Origin: Methanoregula sp.
Lineage (GTDB): Archaea > Halobacteriota > Methanomicrobia > Methanomicrobiales > Methanospirillaceae
DNA length: 64,000 nt
Reading direction: 5' to 3'
Assembly (NCBI RefSeq): GCF_028679125.1
Contig: NZ_JAJRCG010000002.1
Coordinates: forward strand, 1 to 64,000
Notes under the pieces: model-generated
Databases searched by the model: none
The model's input: the letters and a program-made list of their open reading frames with translations, nothing else
Told to the model about the DNA's origin: nothing
Shown here: positions 42,775 through 50,630 of the stretch, piece after piece
How the letters are laid out: every line of letters begins with the position of its first letter
Position numbering within the stretch: position 1 is the first letter of the stretch
Made by a program: the position numbers and the translations under genes

Positions 42775-43530
42775 ATGGTTAGAAAACCGGCAAAGATGTA
42801 CAGGAACGTTGCCAAGAAAGCCTATACACGGCGCGAATATATGGGCGGTGTTCCTGGGAGCAAGATTGTACAGTTCGAGATGGGTAACCTGTCACAGGAA
42901 TTCCCGACCGAAGTTGACCTGATTGTTGAAGAGGCATGCCAGGTCCGGCACAGCTCGCTTGAGGCATGCCGTATCAGCATCAACCGCCGTCTCCTGAAGG
43001 ATGTTGGCCGGTCCAACTTCCACTTCAAGGTACGTGTCTTCCCCCACCACGTCCTGCGTGAGAACAAGCAGGCAACCGGCGCTGGTGCAGACCGTGTTTC
43101 AGAAGGGATGCGCCTTGCATTCGGCAAGGCCGTCGGTACCGCAGCACGCGTTGTCCCGGGCCAGAAACTGATGACCGTCTATTCCACGGCCCAGTACCTT
43201 GAGAAGATCAAGGAAGCGATGCGCAACGGCGCCCACAAGCTCCCGTCCCCGGCGCACCTGAACGTCAGCACGATCAAGGTCAGCGGCAGGATCGTCGCGG
43301 CACCGAAGCTTGTTGGTGAGAAGGTTGTTGCAGCACCGGTCGTTGCCGAAGAGACAGCAACAGAAGCTGCAGCTGAGCCCGCAAAGGGCGGCAAGGAAGC
43401 CAAGGGAGCAGCACCGGCAAAGGGTGGCAAGGAAGCAGCAGCACCGGCAGCAAAGGGTGGCAAGGAAGCAGCACCCGCAAAGGCTGACGACAAGAAAGGC
43501 GGCGCCCACGCAAAGGGCGGAAAGAAGTAA
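42775..43530 (+). CDS. rpl10e: Ribosomal protein L10e with a long repetitive C-terminal tail
   Basis: Residues 1 to about 172 are a complete archaeal L10e (uL16): [57 protein letters not shown]. uL16 sits at the base of the central protuberance of the large subunit and helps tRNA accommodation. Archaeal L10e normally ends near residue 170-175. Here about 78 extra residues follow, made of Ala, Lys, Gly, Glu and Pro with recurring [12 protein letters not shown] units (about residues 203-250). The DNA of the tail is coding-like and in frame, so it is not a readthrough into intergenic DNA. The extension is likely disordered and basic. A strong promoter and AGGAG precede it. Confidence 0.93.
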   Translation: MVRKPAKMYRNVAKKAYTRREYMGGVPGSKIVQFEMGNLSQEFPTEVDLIVEEACQVRHSSLEACRISINRRLLKDVGRSNFHFKVRVFPHHVLRENKQATGAGADRVSEGMRLAFGKAVGTAARVVPGQKLMTVYSTAQYLEKIKEAMRNGAHKLPSPAHLNVSTIKVSGRIVAAPKLVGEKVVAAPVVAEETATEAAAEPAKGGKEAKGAAPAKGGKEAAAPAAKGGKEAAPAKADDKKGGAHAKGGKK

Positions 43531-43531
43531 T

Positions 43532-43556
43532 ATTTTTTTAACGATTCTTTTTTTTG
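43532..43556 (+). terminator. T-rich terminator after L10e
   Basis: TATTTTTTTAACGATTC followed by TTTTTTTT begins two bases after the stop codon, a typical archaeal intrinsic terminator. The following 220 bases to 43776 show no gene. Confidence 0.5.
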
Positions 43557-43776
43557 TTCTCGGGGTTTTCGCGGAGTTTTTTTAAGACCGTAAGGTCCGG
43601 ACCGTCAGATTCGGGCACTCAACACGGGTTTTATGTACCTGGATGTTGCCCCTCGGTAATACACAAACAATGTCGGGAAATGCGATCGCGGGATTCGTGT
43701 CGCGGGCATTTCGTGGGGAACTTGTTGGATCTGTCTAAACCGAATCCCAATGCAAAAAAAAGTGAAACGAACATTC

Positions 43777-44619
43777 CTACCTGTACTGTTTCCCGTCATT
43801 TTTTGTCTTGGGCGTATGTTTGCGGAGCGGGTTGAGATGTGCAGGTTTTCGCTGTTCCGGGGATGATGTTTCCTCAGGTGAGATCCGGGGGTGCGCTTTT
43901 GCAAGGTGGGCCGAGCTTTTACGGGGGGTGGGAGTTCTTCTCTCTTCCCGTTTTGTGGGTGTCACCCTTGACGGTGTCGGGGATCCTGGCTGCGAGGGAA
44001 GTATTGTTTCCGGATTCTTTGGGACTGTCGTCTCTGCAGGTATATCGCGGGCATTTTTTCCTTTTCTTTCAATCCCGAGCCGGGTTTTATATTTACTTAC
44101 ATACTGGAACAGTTTGAGAAATGCCTCTGCCTCATCGTGGAGCGTGCGCTCGATCGGTGTGAATTCCTTGTTTTCATACCACTTGTTGATACGACCGGCA
44201 TCCGATTTTTTTGATGAGAATGCATCGAGTCGGGCTCCGGCAAACCGGCCATCATTCAGAAGAACGAGGACCGGCCCAAGATCCAGGCGGGGTCGCTCGT
44301 AATACAGCCGGTGACTGGAGATCTCCGGCAGATGGTATTGTTTGCATTTTGCGATGATCATCTCGTATGCATAATTGAGATCAATTCCCACCGGAATAAA
44401 ATGCGTGGGCGACACTTCCGGCCGGAAAAACTGGTTGTAAAAGGTAGTCACGATACTTTTTTCGGAACTCTCCCATGCTTTGAGAATCGTTAACTTCTCC
44501 AGCGGTTCCCCAGAGGCCAGATCGATCTTCTGGTATTGGATGGTGATGAGGGTATCCGTCGCGGGATCGGGTTTTTCCCCGGCGTGATGTCCCTCCATGG
44601 CGAAATAATAAGCCGGCAT
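43777..44619 (-). CDS. Hypothetical protein with an exonuclease-like N-terminal domain
   Basis: 280 residues. The first about 190 look like an RNase H-fold 3'-5' exonuclease-like family: a beta-strand YYFAMEG where DEDD exonucleases have FDIET, then LITIQYQKIDLASGEPLEKL, ILKAWESSEKSIVTTFYNQF and HRLYYERPRLDLGPVLVLLNDG. The first catalytic Asp is replaced by Ala (residues 5-9), although the Glu is kept. The family relation is from memory of such sequences and is uncertain. The last about 90 residues are disordered, Pro/Thr/Lys-rich and basic (SPTPSRVTPTKREERRTPTP). It stands alone on the minus strand, converging on the L10e gene. Confidence 0.62.
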   Translation of the reverse strand: MPAYYFAMEGHHAGEKPDPATDTLITIQYQKIDLASGEPLEKLTILKAWESSEKSIVTTFYNQFFRPEVSPTHFIPVGIDLNYAYEMIIAKCKQYHLPEISSHRLYYERPRLDLGPVLVLLNDGRFAGARLDAFSSKKSDAGRINKWYENKEFTPIERTLHDEAEAFLKLFQYVSKYKTRLGIERKGKNARDIPAETTVPKNPETILPSQPGSPTPSRVTPTKREERRTPTPRKSSAHLAKAHPRISPEETSSPEQRKPAHLNPLRKHTPKTKNDGKQYR

Positions 44620-44628
44620 AGACTGATC

Positions 44629-44772
44629 TTATAATAAGAGATAAAATCCTTTTGCGTGCCCCTGGCAGAACCGGCATCGTCCGTGAGCATGTCCAACTCG
44701 CTCTAAGGGAATCTGCCCGGCAAGGTCTGGGCCGGGATCGCGCCTGCATTGAGGACAGGGGAGTTCAATAAT
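44629..44772 (-). CDS. Small zinc-ribbon-like protein, start codon unclear
   Basis: A 47-codon frame ending TAA at 44629 encodes LPCPQCRRDPGPDLAGQIPL and, near the end, HAHGRCRFCQGHAKGF. Two CxxC knuckles 30 residues apart make a compact zinc ribbon. No ATG, GTG or TTG starts the frame; a GGGAAG stretch stands just before two ATT codons (44772 and 44769), and an upstream TGA limits the frame at about 44790. Either a rare start is used or the front is lost. Confidence 0.35.
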   Translation of the reverse strand: MIELPCPQCRRDPGPDLAGQIPLERVGHAHGRCRFCQGHAKGFYLLL

Positions 44773-45120
44773 GAAGCTTCCCAGGAGGACTCAGTTTTTT
44801 TGGGCAATGATGTGAAAAAATCCCGGCGGTCCAATCAATGAATCTCCGGGATGTATGAACCTGAACGCAGGATGTGTTCTGATTTTTAATTGCGGAGGCA
44901 GATTGTTAACAGATTTTTCTCATCAACCGATTAGTATATATTCTCAATTTTTAAAATATTATATATTGATGTTGTCCCGAACTTCCTGCTCCCGGTTCAA
45001 GGCGAAGATTCACCGGATTGTTGCGCAAGACGGAGACCGGCAATGTTACAACGTGCGTATCCAACCCTGGCCGGACCGGTGCGGGCTGCGGGTCCGGGTT
45101 CAAAGTTGTGGGATGGCGCT

Positions 45121-45534
45121 ATGAAGCGGGGGCCGCTGCCGGAGAAAGCGATCGAGCTTGCAATACCGTTTGCACGTACCCGGGGTTTTCTGATCTGCTG
45201 CCGGAGAACACGTGGGAGTGTCTGCGATCTGATGATCTTAAGCCCGGGCAGAACAACGCTTGTTACCATGGCGCGGACCAAGAATCTCCACGGATCGTTA
45301 GCCGAGATGACAGCGGAGTTGTCCGGTACAGCGGACGGTCTTCGCACAGTTCCTCCGGATCCCGGCCGGGTCTGCGAGATATGGGCCTGCAATTATTACC
45401 GGACCATCCGGTTCTTCCGGGTCGAGCGTGCCGGGCTTGTAGAGATTGACCGTGACGGGAAACCGATCGGAGAACTGGCGGGTACCGTGAATGCACACCT
45501 CCTTAAGCGGAAGGGGGAGACAGGGAGTACCTGA
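45121..45534 (+). CDS. Hypothetical protein
   Basis: Not recognised. 137 residues from ATG 45121 (a further in-frame ATG at 45043 adds poorly conserved-looking sequence). It contains LPEKAIELAIPFARTRGFLICC, CDLMILSPGRTTLVTMARTK with a possible PD-(D/E)xK nuclease-like D...R/K arrangement, and CEIWACNYYRTIRFFRVE. The pattern 'helix, then strand with D, then strand with K' resembles small Holliday-junction-resolvase or VRR-type nucleases, but a catalytic set is not clear. It follows an AT-rich promoter-like stretch (TTTTTAAAATATTATATATTG near 44950-44970). Confidence 0.5.
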   Translation: MKRGPLPEKAIELAIPFARTRGFLICCRRTRGSVCDLMILSPGRTTLVTMARTKNLHGSLAEMTAELSGTADGLRTVPPDPGRVCEIWACNYYRTIRFFRVERAGLVEIDRDGKPIGELAGTVNAHLLKRKGETGST

Positions 45535-46087
45535 CTTCCTGGTCCGACGGTGAAATACGCCCTTTCAGGGATGGCCGAATCCGGTCCCGTTTCGGGCTTC
45601 GATTCCCTGTTTTGGTGGTTCCGGCAGGATAGTTTCGCAAAAATGCAGGAGTGTTTCTCTGATTTTCCCTGTGTTTATCCAGTTTTCACGTCGTAGCCTG
45701 CCCCTCATTTCATGGGACAATATGGGACAGTTATAGCGCGTGATCGGGAAGTGAAACGTGTTTCAGGTTGTGGGGGGGTGGCGGCATCCGGGACCTCAGC
45801 CGATGGACTCGGGGGAGAGTTAAGGGGTGTGACGCTCAAGAGAGGCTGATGCCTCGGCCGCGTGGGTTTGCCCGGCACCGATGTGCCGCTTCCCGATGCG
45901 ATTATTGTGGTCGCACGTCACATCCCAATATTTTTGCGTATCTGTACCAGGTTCGCCCGGTTACTGAAAAGAGGCTCTGTGCTTTTTTCAGGTACTGACA
46001 ACCCGATCCGGCAACCTATCGGCCCGGGTGAAAACGATCTTTATTGAAAAAAGAATACTACGAAAAATATGAGAAATGAAACTGGAA
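45535..46087. other. Intergenic region, no gene recognised
   Basis: 550 bases. Short plus-strand frames at about 45768-46047 have poor composition. A G-rich GGGGGGGTGGCGGC run is near 45772-45785. Nothing else was identified. Confidence 0.4.
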
Positions 46088-46244
46088 TTATGCTCTCTTT
46101 CCGCTGGATTTCTTGGCATCAGTCTTTGCTGCGACGGGTGCAGTCTTTGATGCGGGAGCAACTACCTTCTTTTCCTTGTTTGACGTGGTTATCACTTCCT
46201 TTTCAGTTATTTTTCGATCATTGTGGTTTTTGCCACTTATTCAT
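46088..46244 (-). CDS. Small basic Lys/Ala-rich protein, frame broken near its start
   Basis: The frame ending TAA at 46088 encodes KEVITTSNKEKKVVAPASKT, then APVAAKTDAKKSSGKRA. It has good codon use and a composition like the L10e tail and other basic archaeal nucleic-acid-binding tails. An upstream ATG at 46244 (MNKWQ) is in another frame. Removing one A from the AAAAA run at about 46227-46231 would join the two into one open frame. It is therefore a slightly broken gene, a site of slippage, or a sequencing error. A T-rich stretch follows the stop. Confidence 0.4.
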
Positions 46245-46786
46245 GTTCTCTTGGTGCCGGGATATACGCTTTGTCCCTGTGAAGGAATTTAAACGATTTT
46301 AAAGCGGTATTTTTGTGGACCGGGGGCAAAGAACGCGCCGGGAGATTTGAGGATACAGGGCCGGATAACGAGAGGGTTTTCTCGATGGTGATATGGGGTG
46401 ACTGACGATCAGGTACCGTGTGGGATGGGGACGATCACCTTACCGGGCAAAACCCGGAAATAAAAAAAGGTGATTGTGTAACATCCACCAAAAGTGCGAT
46501 AAACCTGAAACAAAATTTTCATTACCTCTCTTGGGGGCTCCGGCAAGCCTCCGCCCCCGCCGCTCGGGCATCCCCCGGTTGCGATAGTGCCGTATTACCT
46601 GTACCGTGTGTGCCCCCAATTAAGGTAATGCCGAGGCATCGCAATGCGCCCCGTCCCCCCTCGGGGGACTGACGGCGCAAGAGGGGGGCTGTATTTTTGT
46701 GTTCTCCGGTGCGCAAATCTAAAAAAACCTGAATTGGCTCAATACTAACCATGGGTTAGTGGTGGACTTTACCTAATCACCAAAAA
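46245..46786. other. Intergenic region carrying the second structured repeat
   Basis: 540 bases without a gene. It includes the repeat at 46552-46648 and a GTCCCCCCTCGGGGGAC inverted repeat at about 46650-46668. Confidence 0.4.
46552..46648. repeat. Structured dispersed repeat, copy 2
   Basis: CGCCCCCGCCGC..GGGCA.CCCCCGGTTGCGAT (46552-46585) and GAGGCATCGCAATGCG (46633-46648) match the copy at 26659-26759 in order and orientation, with 47 bases between the blocks. TTGCGAT and ATCGCAA can pair. The linker sequences differ between the copies. Confidence 0.55.
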
Positions 46787-47248
46787 TTATTTCAAAAGCG
46801 ATTTCAGATCCCTGAGTCCGGTTTGAATTTCTTTTTCGAGCATCTCGATCTTTTCAATAATTATTTCCGGTTTTTCATACTGGACTTCTTCGTACTCGAT
46901 CTCTTTGTATCGCGAGATGGAGAGATCAAATCCATTCTCCTTGATCTCGCTGATCGGTACAAAGAAACATTTTCCCTTCCGGTCTGTGGGATTCTCTTTC
47001 TTACGGTTGCGGTAGTGCTGGATGATATCCGGAATATCTCCATTCCCATCGATGAATGTCCGCTTGTCATCGAGCGAGTACCCGTCCGCGTCCATGTCAT
47101 AGAACCAGACTTTCTCAGTGGACCCGCCTTTGGTGAAGATGAGGTAAGACATCTGCTCGATGGACTGGAGCGGGTTACTCATGCCTCCGCTCCAGAACTT
47201 GTCCCAGGGGGAGTCGATCCTGGATTTGAGTTCGGGTGCGAGGCACAT
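46787..47248 (-). pseudogene. Type I restriction-modification HsdM remnant with internal deletion
   Basis: Residues 1-40 (LKSRIDSPWDKFWSGGMSNP, then IEQMSYLIFTK) match the N-terminus of HsdM, the N6-adenine methyltransferase subunit. They are joined directly to the extreme C-terminus (VWFYDMDADGYSLDDKRTF, IPDIIQHYRNRKKENP, and a terminal coiled coil IIIEKIEMLEKEIQ). The central methyltransferase domain with the SAM-binding and NPPY/NPPF motifs, some 300 or more residues, is missing. The join is near 47128 and is in frame, so a clean 153-residue product could still be made. No specificity subunit is nearby. It is the relic of a deleted gene. Confidence 0.8.
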
Positions 47249-47365
47249 GGATTTTTCCTGTTAGTAGTTGTGCTTGAGAGAGACTAAGAGGTACCGTTTT
47301 TTTGCGGAGGAAACAATCGGGACAAAAAGGTATTGAACTCATCAGGTCATGATCTGAACAGAAAA

Positions 47366-47548
47366 ATGACCGATAAAGCAATTGCCGGAACGGGACCGGA
47401 GCGAGATGAGGTTTTTTTTAATCCTCCCGAATCTGCAATCAAACCGGAGTTTATCCGAATGGTGAAGAAAGCTGAGGTGGATATTACTGCCGGAAAAGGG
47501 AAGATATACGATTCTATTGACGATTTTATAAGGGAAATTAAATCATGA
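47366..47548 (+). CDS. Antitoxin-like small protein
   Basis: 60 residues from ATG 47366 (TTG 47333 also possible). The C-terminal half, PEFIRMVKKAEVDITAGKGK then YDSIDDFIREI, resembles archaeal antitoxin families of type II toxin-antitoxin pairs in which such a helix covers the toxin. A cognate RelE-type toxin would usually follow; instead the next gene is on the other strand, two bases away. It is a solitary antitoxin or one with a lost partner. Confidence 0.55.
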   Translation: MTDKAIAGTGPERDEVFFNPPESAIKPEFIRMVKKAEVDITAGKGKIYDSIDDFIREIKS

Positions 47549-47549
47549 A

Positions 47550-48224
47550 TTATTTCGGGATTAAATATCCAATTACTAATCCTATAACTGTACCGATAAT
47601 TGCGATACCCGCTTGAACGAGCCAGTCCTTTTTTCTATCATCCTGCTCTTTCTGCTCTTTTGCGGCCTGTTCAGTTTTTCGCTTCTCTTCGTATTCGATC
47701 AACGAAGGCAACATTGCATCAATTTTCTTGAGGTGTTCCCGCATTTCCTGGATTGAATGGTAATATAATTTGACGACGCCGATATCCGGATCCCCGATAT
47801 CCTTGTCTTTTTTGTAGGCCGGAATCTTTGTGATAAGATCTTCCATTGCGGGCTTGATCTGTCGGTAGTATTCCGGGAAGACATGTATCAGGGCATCGTT
47901 TGAGATCCCGTTGAGTTTCTTATCGATAGATTCTTTCTGATATATCCGGATATAATCGAAGAGCTCGAAAGTTGCCCGGTATATATGGGAGAATACTTTG
48001 TCCAGATTATTCCGGGCATACTCATCGTTCCCTTCATGCAGTCCGAATTTTACCGAGGTGATACGCATGAAATGATCGAATGCGTCCTTGATCTCGTTGA
48101 TTGGAGGCATGAAGGTGGAGAGGTTATTGAGTTCTTCCGAATAGAGAATCATATCTTTCGTGTAAGAATAGAGTTCAGTGATCTCTTTGAGTCTCTGTAA
48201 TTCAGTATCGGAAAAAGAGTTCAT
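47550..48224 (-). CDS. Hypothetical membrane-anchored coiled-coil protein
   Basis: 224 residues, unknown. The N-terminal 170 residues are helical (RLKEITELYSYTKDMILYSE, FDHFMRITSVKFGLHEGNDE, HIYRATFELFDYIRIYQKES). A charged coiled coil follows (EEKRKTEQAAKEQKEQDDRK, about 180-200), then one C-terminal membrane segment (AGIAIIGTVIGLVIGYLIP), giving a tail-anchored topology. Comparable tail-anchored helical proteins occur in archaeal defence islands, but there is no family match to prove such a role. It lies among remnants of a type I restriction system and 14 bases after the next small gene on the same strand. Confidence 0.65.
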   Translation of the reverse strand: MNSFSDTELQRLKEITELYSYTKDMILYSEELNNLSTFMPPINEIKDAFDHFMRITSVKFGLHEGNDEYARNNLDKVFSHIYRATFELFDYIRIYQKESIDKKLNGISNDALIHVFPEYYRQIKPAMEDLITKIPAYKKDKDIGDPDIGVVKLYYHSIQEMREHLKKIDAMLPSLIEYEEKRKTEQAAKEQKEQDDRKKDWLVQAGIAIIGTVIGLVIGYLIPK

Positions 48225-48238
48225 TGTATCAAAAAAGG

Positions 48239-48427
48239 TTACGGGAGGGGTTTACTGAGAATTCTCTGCTTTTCTTCGTCAAATTCTTCCTGTGTGCAGA
48301 CCCTTCCCATTGCAAGCCGGACACTTCCGATGCGATAGCGGTCGGAATTTTTTATCAATTCATTACGGTCAATCCGGATCTCCCGTAATTCCCGGTCCCA
48401 CACGTCCGGAGTTTTCAACATTGTCAT
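48239..48427 (-). CDS. Small hypothetical protein
   Basis: 62 residues from ATG 48427 (MTMLKTPDVWDRELREIRID), ending with MGRVCTQEEFDEEKQRILSK. Not recognised; predicted mostly helical and charged. It shares the strand with the tail-anchored protein 14 bases downstream and could be co-translated. A further in-frame start lies at 48442. Confidence 0.5.
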   Translation of the reverse strand: MTMLKTPDVWDRELREIRIDRNELIKNSDRYRIGSVRLAMGRVCTQEEFDEEKQRILSKPLP

Positions 48428-48588
48428 CACAACCCAACCCACTGACTTCTGGTTAAATGCCTTAACACTATACGACTCGAAATTTTATATTTTTTTATAT
48501 ACCCGTTACTCTCATGTGCGAGCTATTAAAGTTGTTGGTACGTAGGGCGGAGATCACACGGTCAGTTCCCCGGCAAACGCCCTCTGCA

Positions 48589-48855
48589 TCAGCCCCTCGC
48601 CCAACCCCTCGATCTCCTTACCTGATGCCACCTGCTGCTCACGAATCCGCTCCACCTCTTTGCCTCAACAATCGCAAGCGGTGCACCAAAATTGTCGAGC
48701 AGCAGGTAATCGGCATACTTACTCTCCAGATCGTTCTTCAGGGTCTCGGAAACATTCTTGTAACTCTTCGCAATGAAATCAGACTGCTTTGTATCGATCT
48801 CTGTCAGGACACGGGATCGATCGGAGACATTCCACCCCCTACAACCCGGTTCCAA
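48589..48855 (-). pseudogene. Remnant of a type I restriction endonuclease N-terminus (HsdR)
   Basis: Residues up to about 67 keep the nuclease-domain signature of type I R subunits: ESKYADYLLLDNFGAPLAIVEAKR, with the metal-binding Asp (YADYLLLD) and the E-x-K (VEAKR). After that the sequence turns into unrelated Arg/Ser-rich residues and stops at 48589, with no helicase domain. About 200 bases of homology (48655-48855) are left. With the deleted hsdM at 46.8-47.2 kb it shows that a type I system once occupied 46.8-48.9 kb. Confidence 0.7.
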
Positions 48856-48891
48856 TCGCTATATCTACCCCATGCCCCCCAGTATATTTGT

Positions 48892-49728
48892 ATGCAGACA
48901 CCGGACCCTTCCCGTATCCGCACGGCGCTTGCCGACGCCACGTTCCGGGCCTACCGCGAAGCGGCTGTCCGCCTTCCGGTTGACGTGCTGAAAGTGATCG
49001 GGAATGCCGCACGTGCCGAGACGAACCCGGTTGCCCGCGGCGAGTTTTCCAATATCCTGCAGAATATCAGGGCCGCCGGGGAGCTCGGTGTACCGATGTG
49101 CCAGGATACCGGTGTGCCGGTCATCTATCTCACCATACCTCCGGATGTTCCGCTCACGCAGGATCTGTATGATGCCGTTGCCGACGGTGTCCGCAGGGCA
49201 ACAAAAGAAGTCCCCCTCCGCCCGAACGTGGTCGATCCCCTGACCCGGCACAATAGCGGGGACAACACGGGCGAAGGGATGCCGGCGATCCACGTGAAGC
49301 CCGGGGAACAATTCACCGTCACGGTCCTCCCCAAAGGGGCGGGTGCTGAGAACATGTCGCGGATCGCGATGTTGCTTCCCTCGCAGGTGGACCAGATCGA
49401 GAAGTTCGTGGTCGAGACCATGTACCTTGCCGGCTCCCGGCCCTGCCCCCCGGTCATCATCGGGGTTGGCATCGGCGGCACGTTCGATGGCGCTGCCGCG
49501 CTCGCAAAGGAAGCCCTCCTGGAACCGGTTGATGAAATGACCGCGTACGAAGAGGAGCTGCTCGCCGCGGTGAACCGGCTCGGGATCGGGCCGATGGGTC
49601 TTGGCGGGGATTTCACGGCCCTTGCCGTGAAGGTGAAGACGGCCGGATGCCACACGGCCTCGCTGCCGGTTGCGGTGAACATCCAGTGCTGGGCAAACCG
49701 GCACGCAACCGTTGAGGTGAAGCGATGA
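48892..49728 (+). CDS. fumA: Fumarate hydratase class I, alpha subunit
   Basis: The alpha subunit of the two-part class I (iron-sulfur) fumarase, which interconverts malate and fumarate. The 278 residues match the family, and the Fe-S ligands are visible as Cys in MCQDTGVPV, in VKTAGCHTASLPVA and in NIQCWANRHA, with GIGGTFDGAAALAKEALLEP before them. ATG 48892 gives the usual start; the frame upstream overlaps the HsdR remnant. The stop overlaps the beta gene by 4 bases. It opens the incomplete reductive TCA operon. Confidence 0.93.
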   Translation: MQTPDPSRIRTALADATFRAYREAAVRLPVDVLKVIGNAARAETNPVARGEFSNILQNIRAAGELGVPMCQDTGVPVIYLTIPPDVPLTQDLYDAVADGVRRATKEVPLRPNVVDPLTRHNSGDNTGEGMPAIHVKPGEQFTVTVLPKGAGAENMSRIAMLLPSQVDQIEKFVVETMYLAGSRPCPPVIIGVGIGGTFDGAAALAKEALLEPVDEMTAYEEELLAAVNRLGIGPMGLGGDFTALAVKVKTAGCHTASLPVAVNIQCWANRHATVEVKR

Positions 49729-50294
49729 GCGGGAAGGTTATCCAGCTTCGTACACCGCTCGGTCCGGAGGTGCTCGAGCTCCATGCTGGCGATCGCGTGG
49801 AACTATCAGGCCTGGTCTTCACAGCCCGGGACGAGGCGCACCTGCGGATGCAAAAAGAAGGCATCCCGTTCGATCCCAAAGGGGCGGTCATCTACCACTG
49901 CGGCCCCGTGATCCAGGACAAACGGGTCATCGCAGCCGGCCCGACTACTTCGGCCCGGATGAATGAGCTCTCCGGGTTCCTGTTCGAAAAAGGCGTGCGG
50001 GGATTGATCGGGAAAGGCGGCATGGGCGCAACGGTACGGGAACAGCTGAAGGGCCGGGGCGTGAACTTCGCATTCACCGGGGGATGTGCAGCTCTTGCCT
50101 CCTCCCACATGACCTTGATGGATGTCTTCTTTGAAGACCTCGGGATGGCCGAGGCGGTCTGGGCCATTGAGCTCGACCGGCTTCCGCTCGTAGTCGGGAT
50201 CGATGCGCACGGGAACGATATCTTCGATGCCGCCCGGGATCATGCAGACGCGGCATTCCGATCCTATCCCGGCAAACCCCCCCATGGCCGGTAG
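49725..50294 (+). CDS. fumB: Fumarate hydratase class I, beta subunit
   Basis: The 189-residue beta part of class I fumarase holds the substrate-binding C-terminal domain. Typical pieces are LRTPLGPEVLELHAGDRVEL, AVIYHCGPVIQDKRVIAAGP TTSARMNEL, GLIGKGGMG and AFTGGCAALASSHM. The same fold is found in tartrate dehydratase beta, but the fumarase assignment is supported by the alpha partner and the downstream KOR genes. It starts within the alpha stop (ATGA overlap). About 63 bases separate it from korD. Confidence 0.93.
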   Translation: MSGKVIQLRTPLGPEVLELHAGDRVELSGLVFTARDEAHLRMQKEGIPFDPKGAVIYHCGPVIQDKRVIAAGPTTSARMNELSGFLFEKGVRGLIGKGGMGATVREQLKGRGVNFAFTGGCAALASSHMTLMDVFFEDLGMAEAVWAIELDRLPLVVGIDAHGNDIFDAARDHADAAFRSYPGKPPHGR

Positions 50295-50357
50295 TGTCCA
50301 AAGAATAGGTTTTTTGTAAAGCTTACTGAATATATACTACGACAGGATTACCGACTC

Positions 50358-50630
50358 ATGAAACTCGCCATTGATGAGACCCGGTGCAAGGGTTGCAACC
50401 TCTGTACAAAGATCTGCCCGTATAAGATCTTCAAAGAGGGGAAGAAGCCCAACCGGAAGGGAACCGTTGTCCCGGAACTGGACCGGCCCGAGCGCTGCAC
50501 CAACTGCCGGCTTCGGAACCTCTACGGACGGCAGCTCTGCGGGGTCTGCCAGCTCACCTGCCCGGACCAGGCAATCCACTGGACCGAGGAAGAACCCTAC
50601 GAACTCCACAAGGTGGCGATTGAATATTGA
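50358..50630 (+). CDS. korD: 2-oxoglutarate:ferredoxin oxidoreductase, delta (ferredoxin) subunit
   Basis: This 90-residue ferredoxin-like subunit holds two iron-sulfur clusters that pass electrons from the catalytic subunits to ferredoxin. The first motif is CKGCNLCTKICPYKIF; the second has longer spacing, CTNC then CGVCQLTCPDQA. It starts at ATG 50358 and its stop overlaps the TTG start of korA as TTGA. The first gene of korDABC in this operon, as expected for the archaeal four-subunit KOR. Confidence 0.9.
   Translation: MKLAIDETRCKGCNLCTKICPYKIFKEGKKPNRKGTVVPELDRPERCTNCRLRNLYGRQLCGVCQLTCPDQAIHWTEEEPYELHKVAIEY

Noticed and set aside
45768-46302. Plus-strand frames at 45768-46047 and 46069-46302
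   Set aside because: The second is antisense to a better-supported basic small gene; the first has poor codon use and no start signal.
48514-48891. N-terminal extension of fumarase alpha to 48514
   Set aside because: It lacks family likeness, overlaps the HsdR remnant, and 48892 gives the normal family N-terminus.
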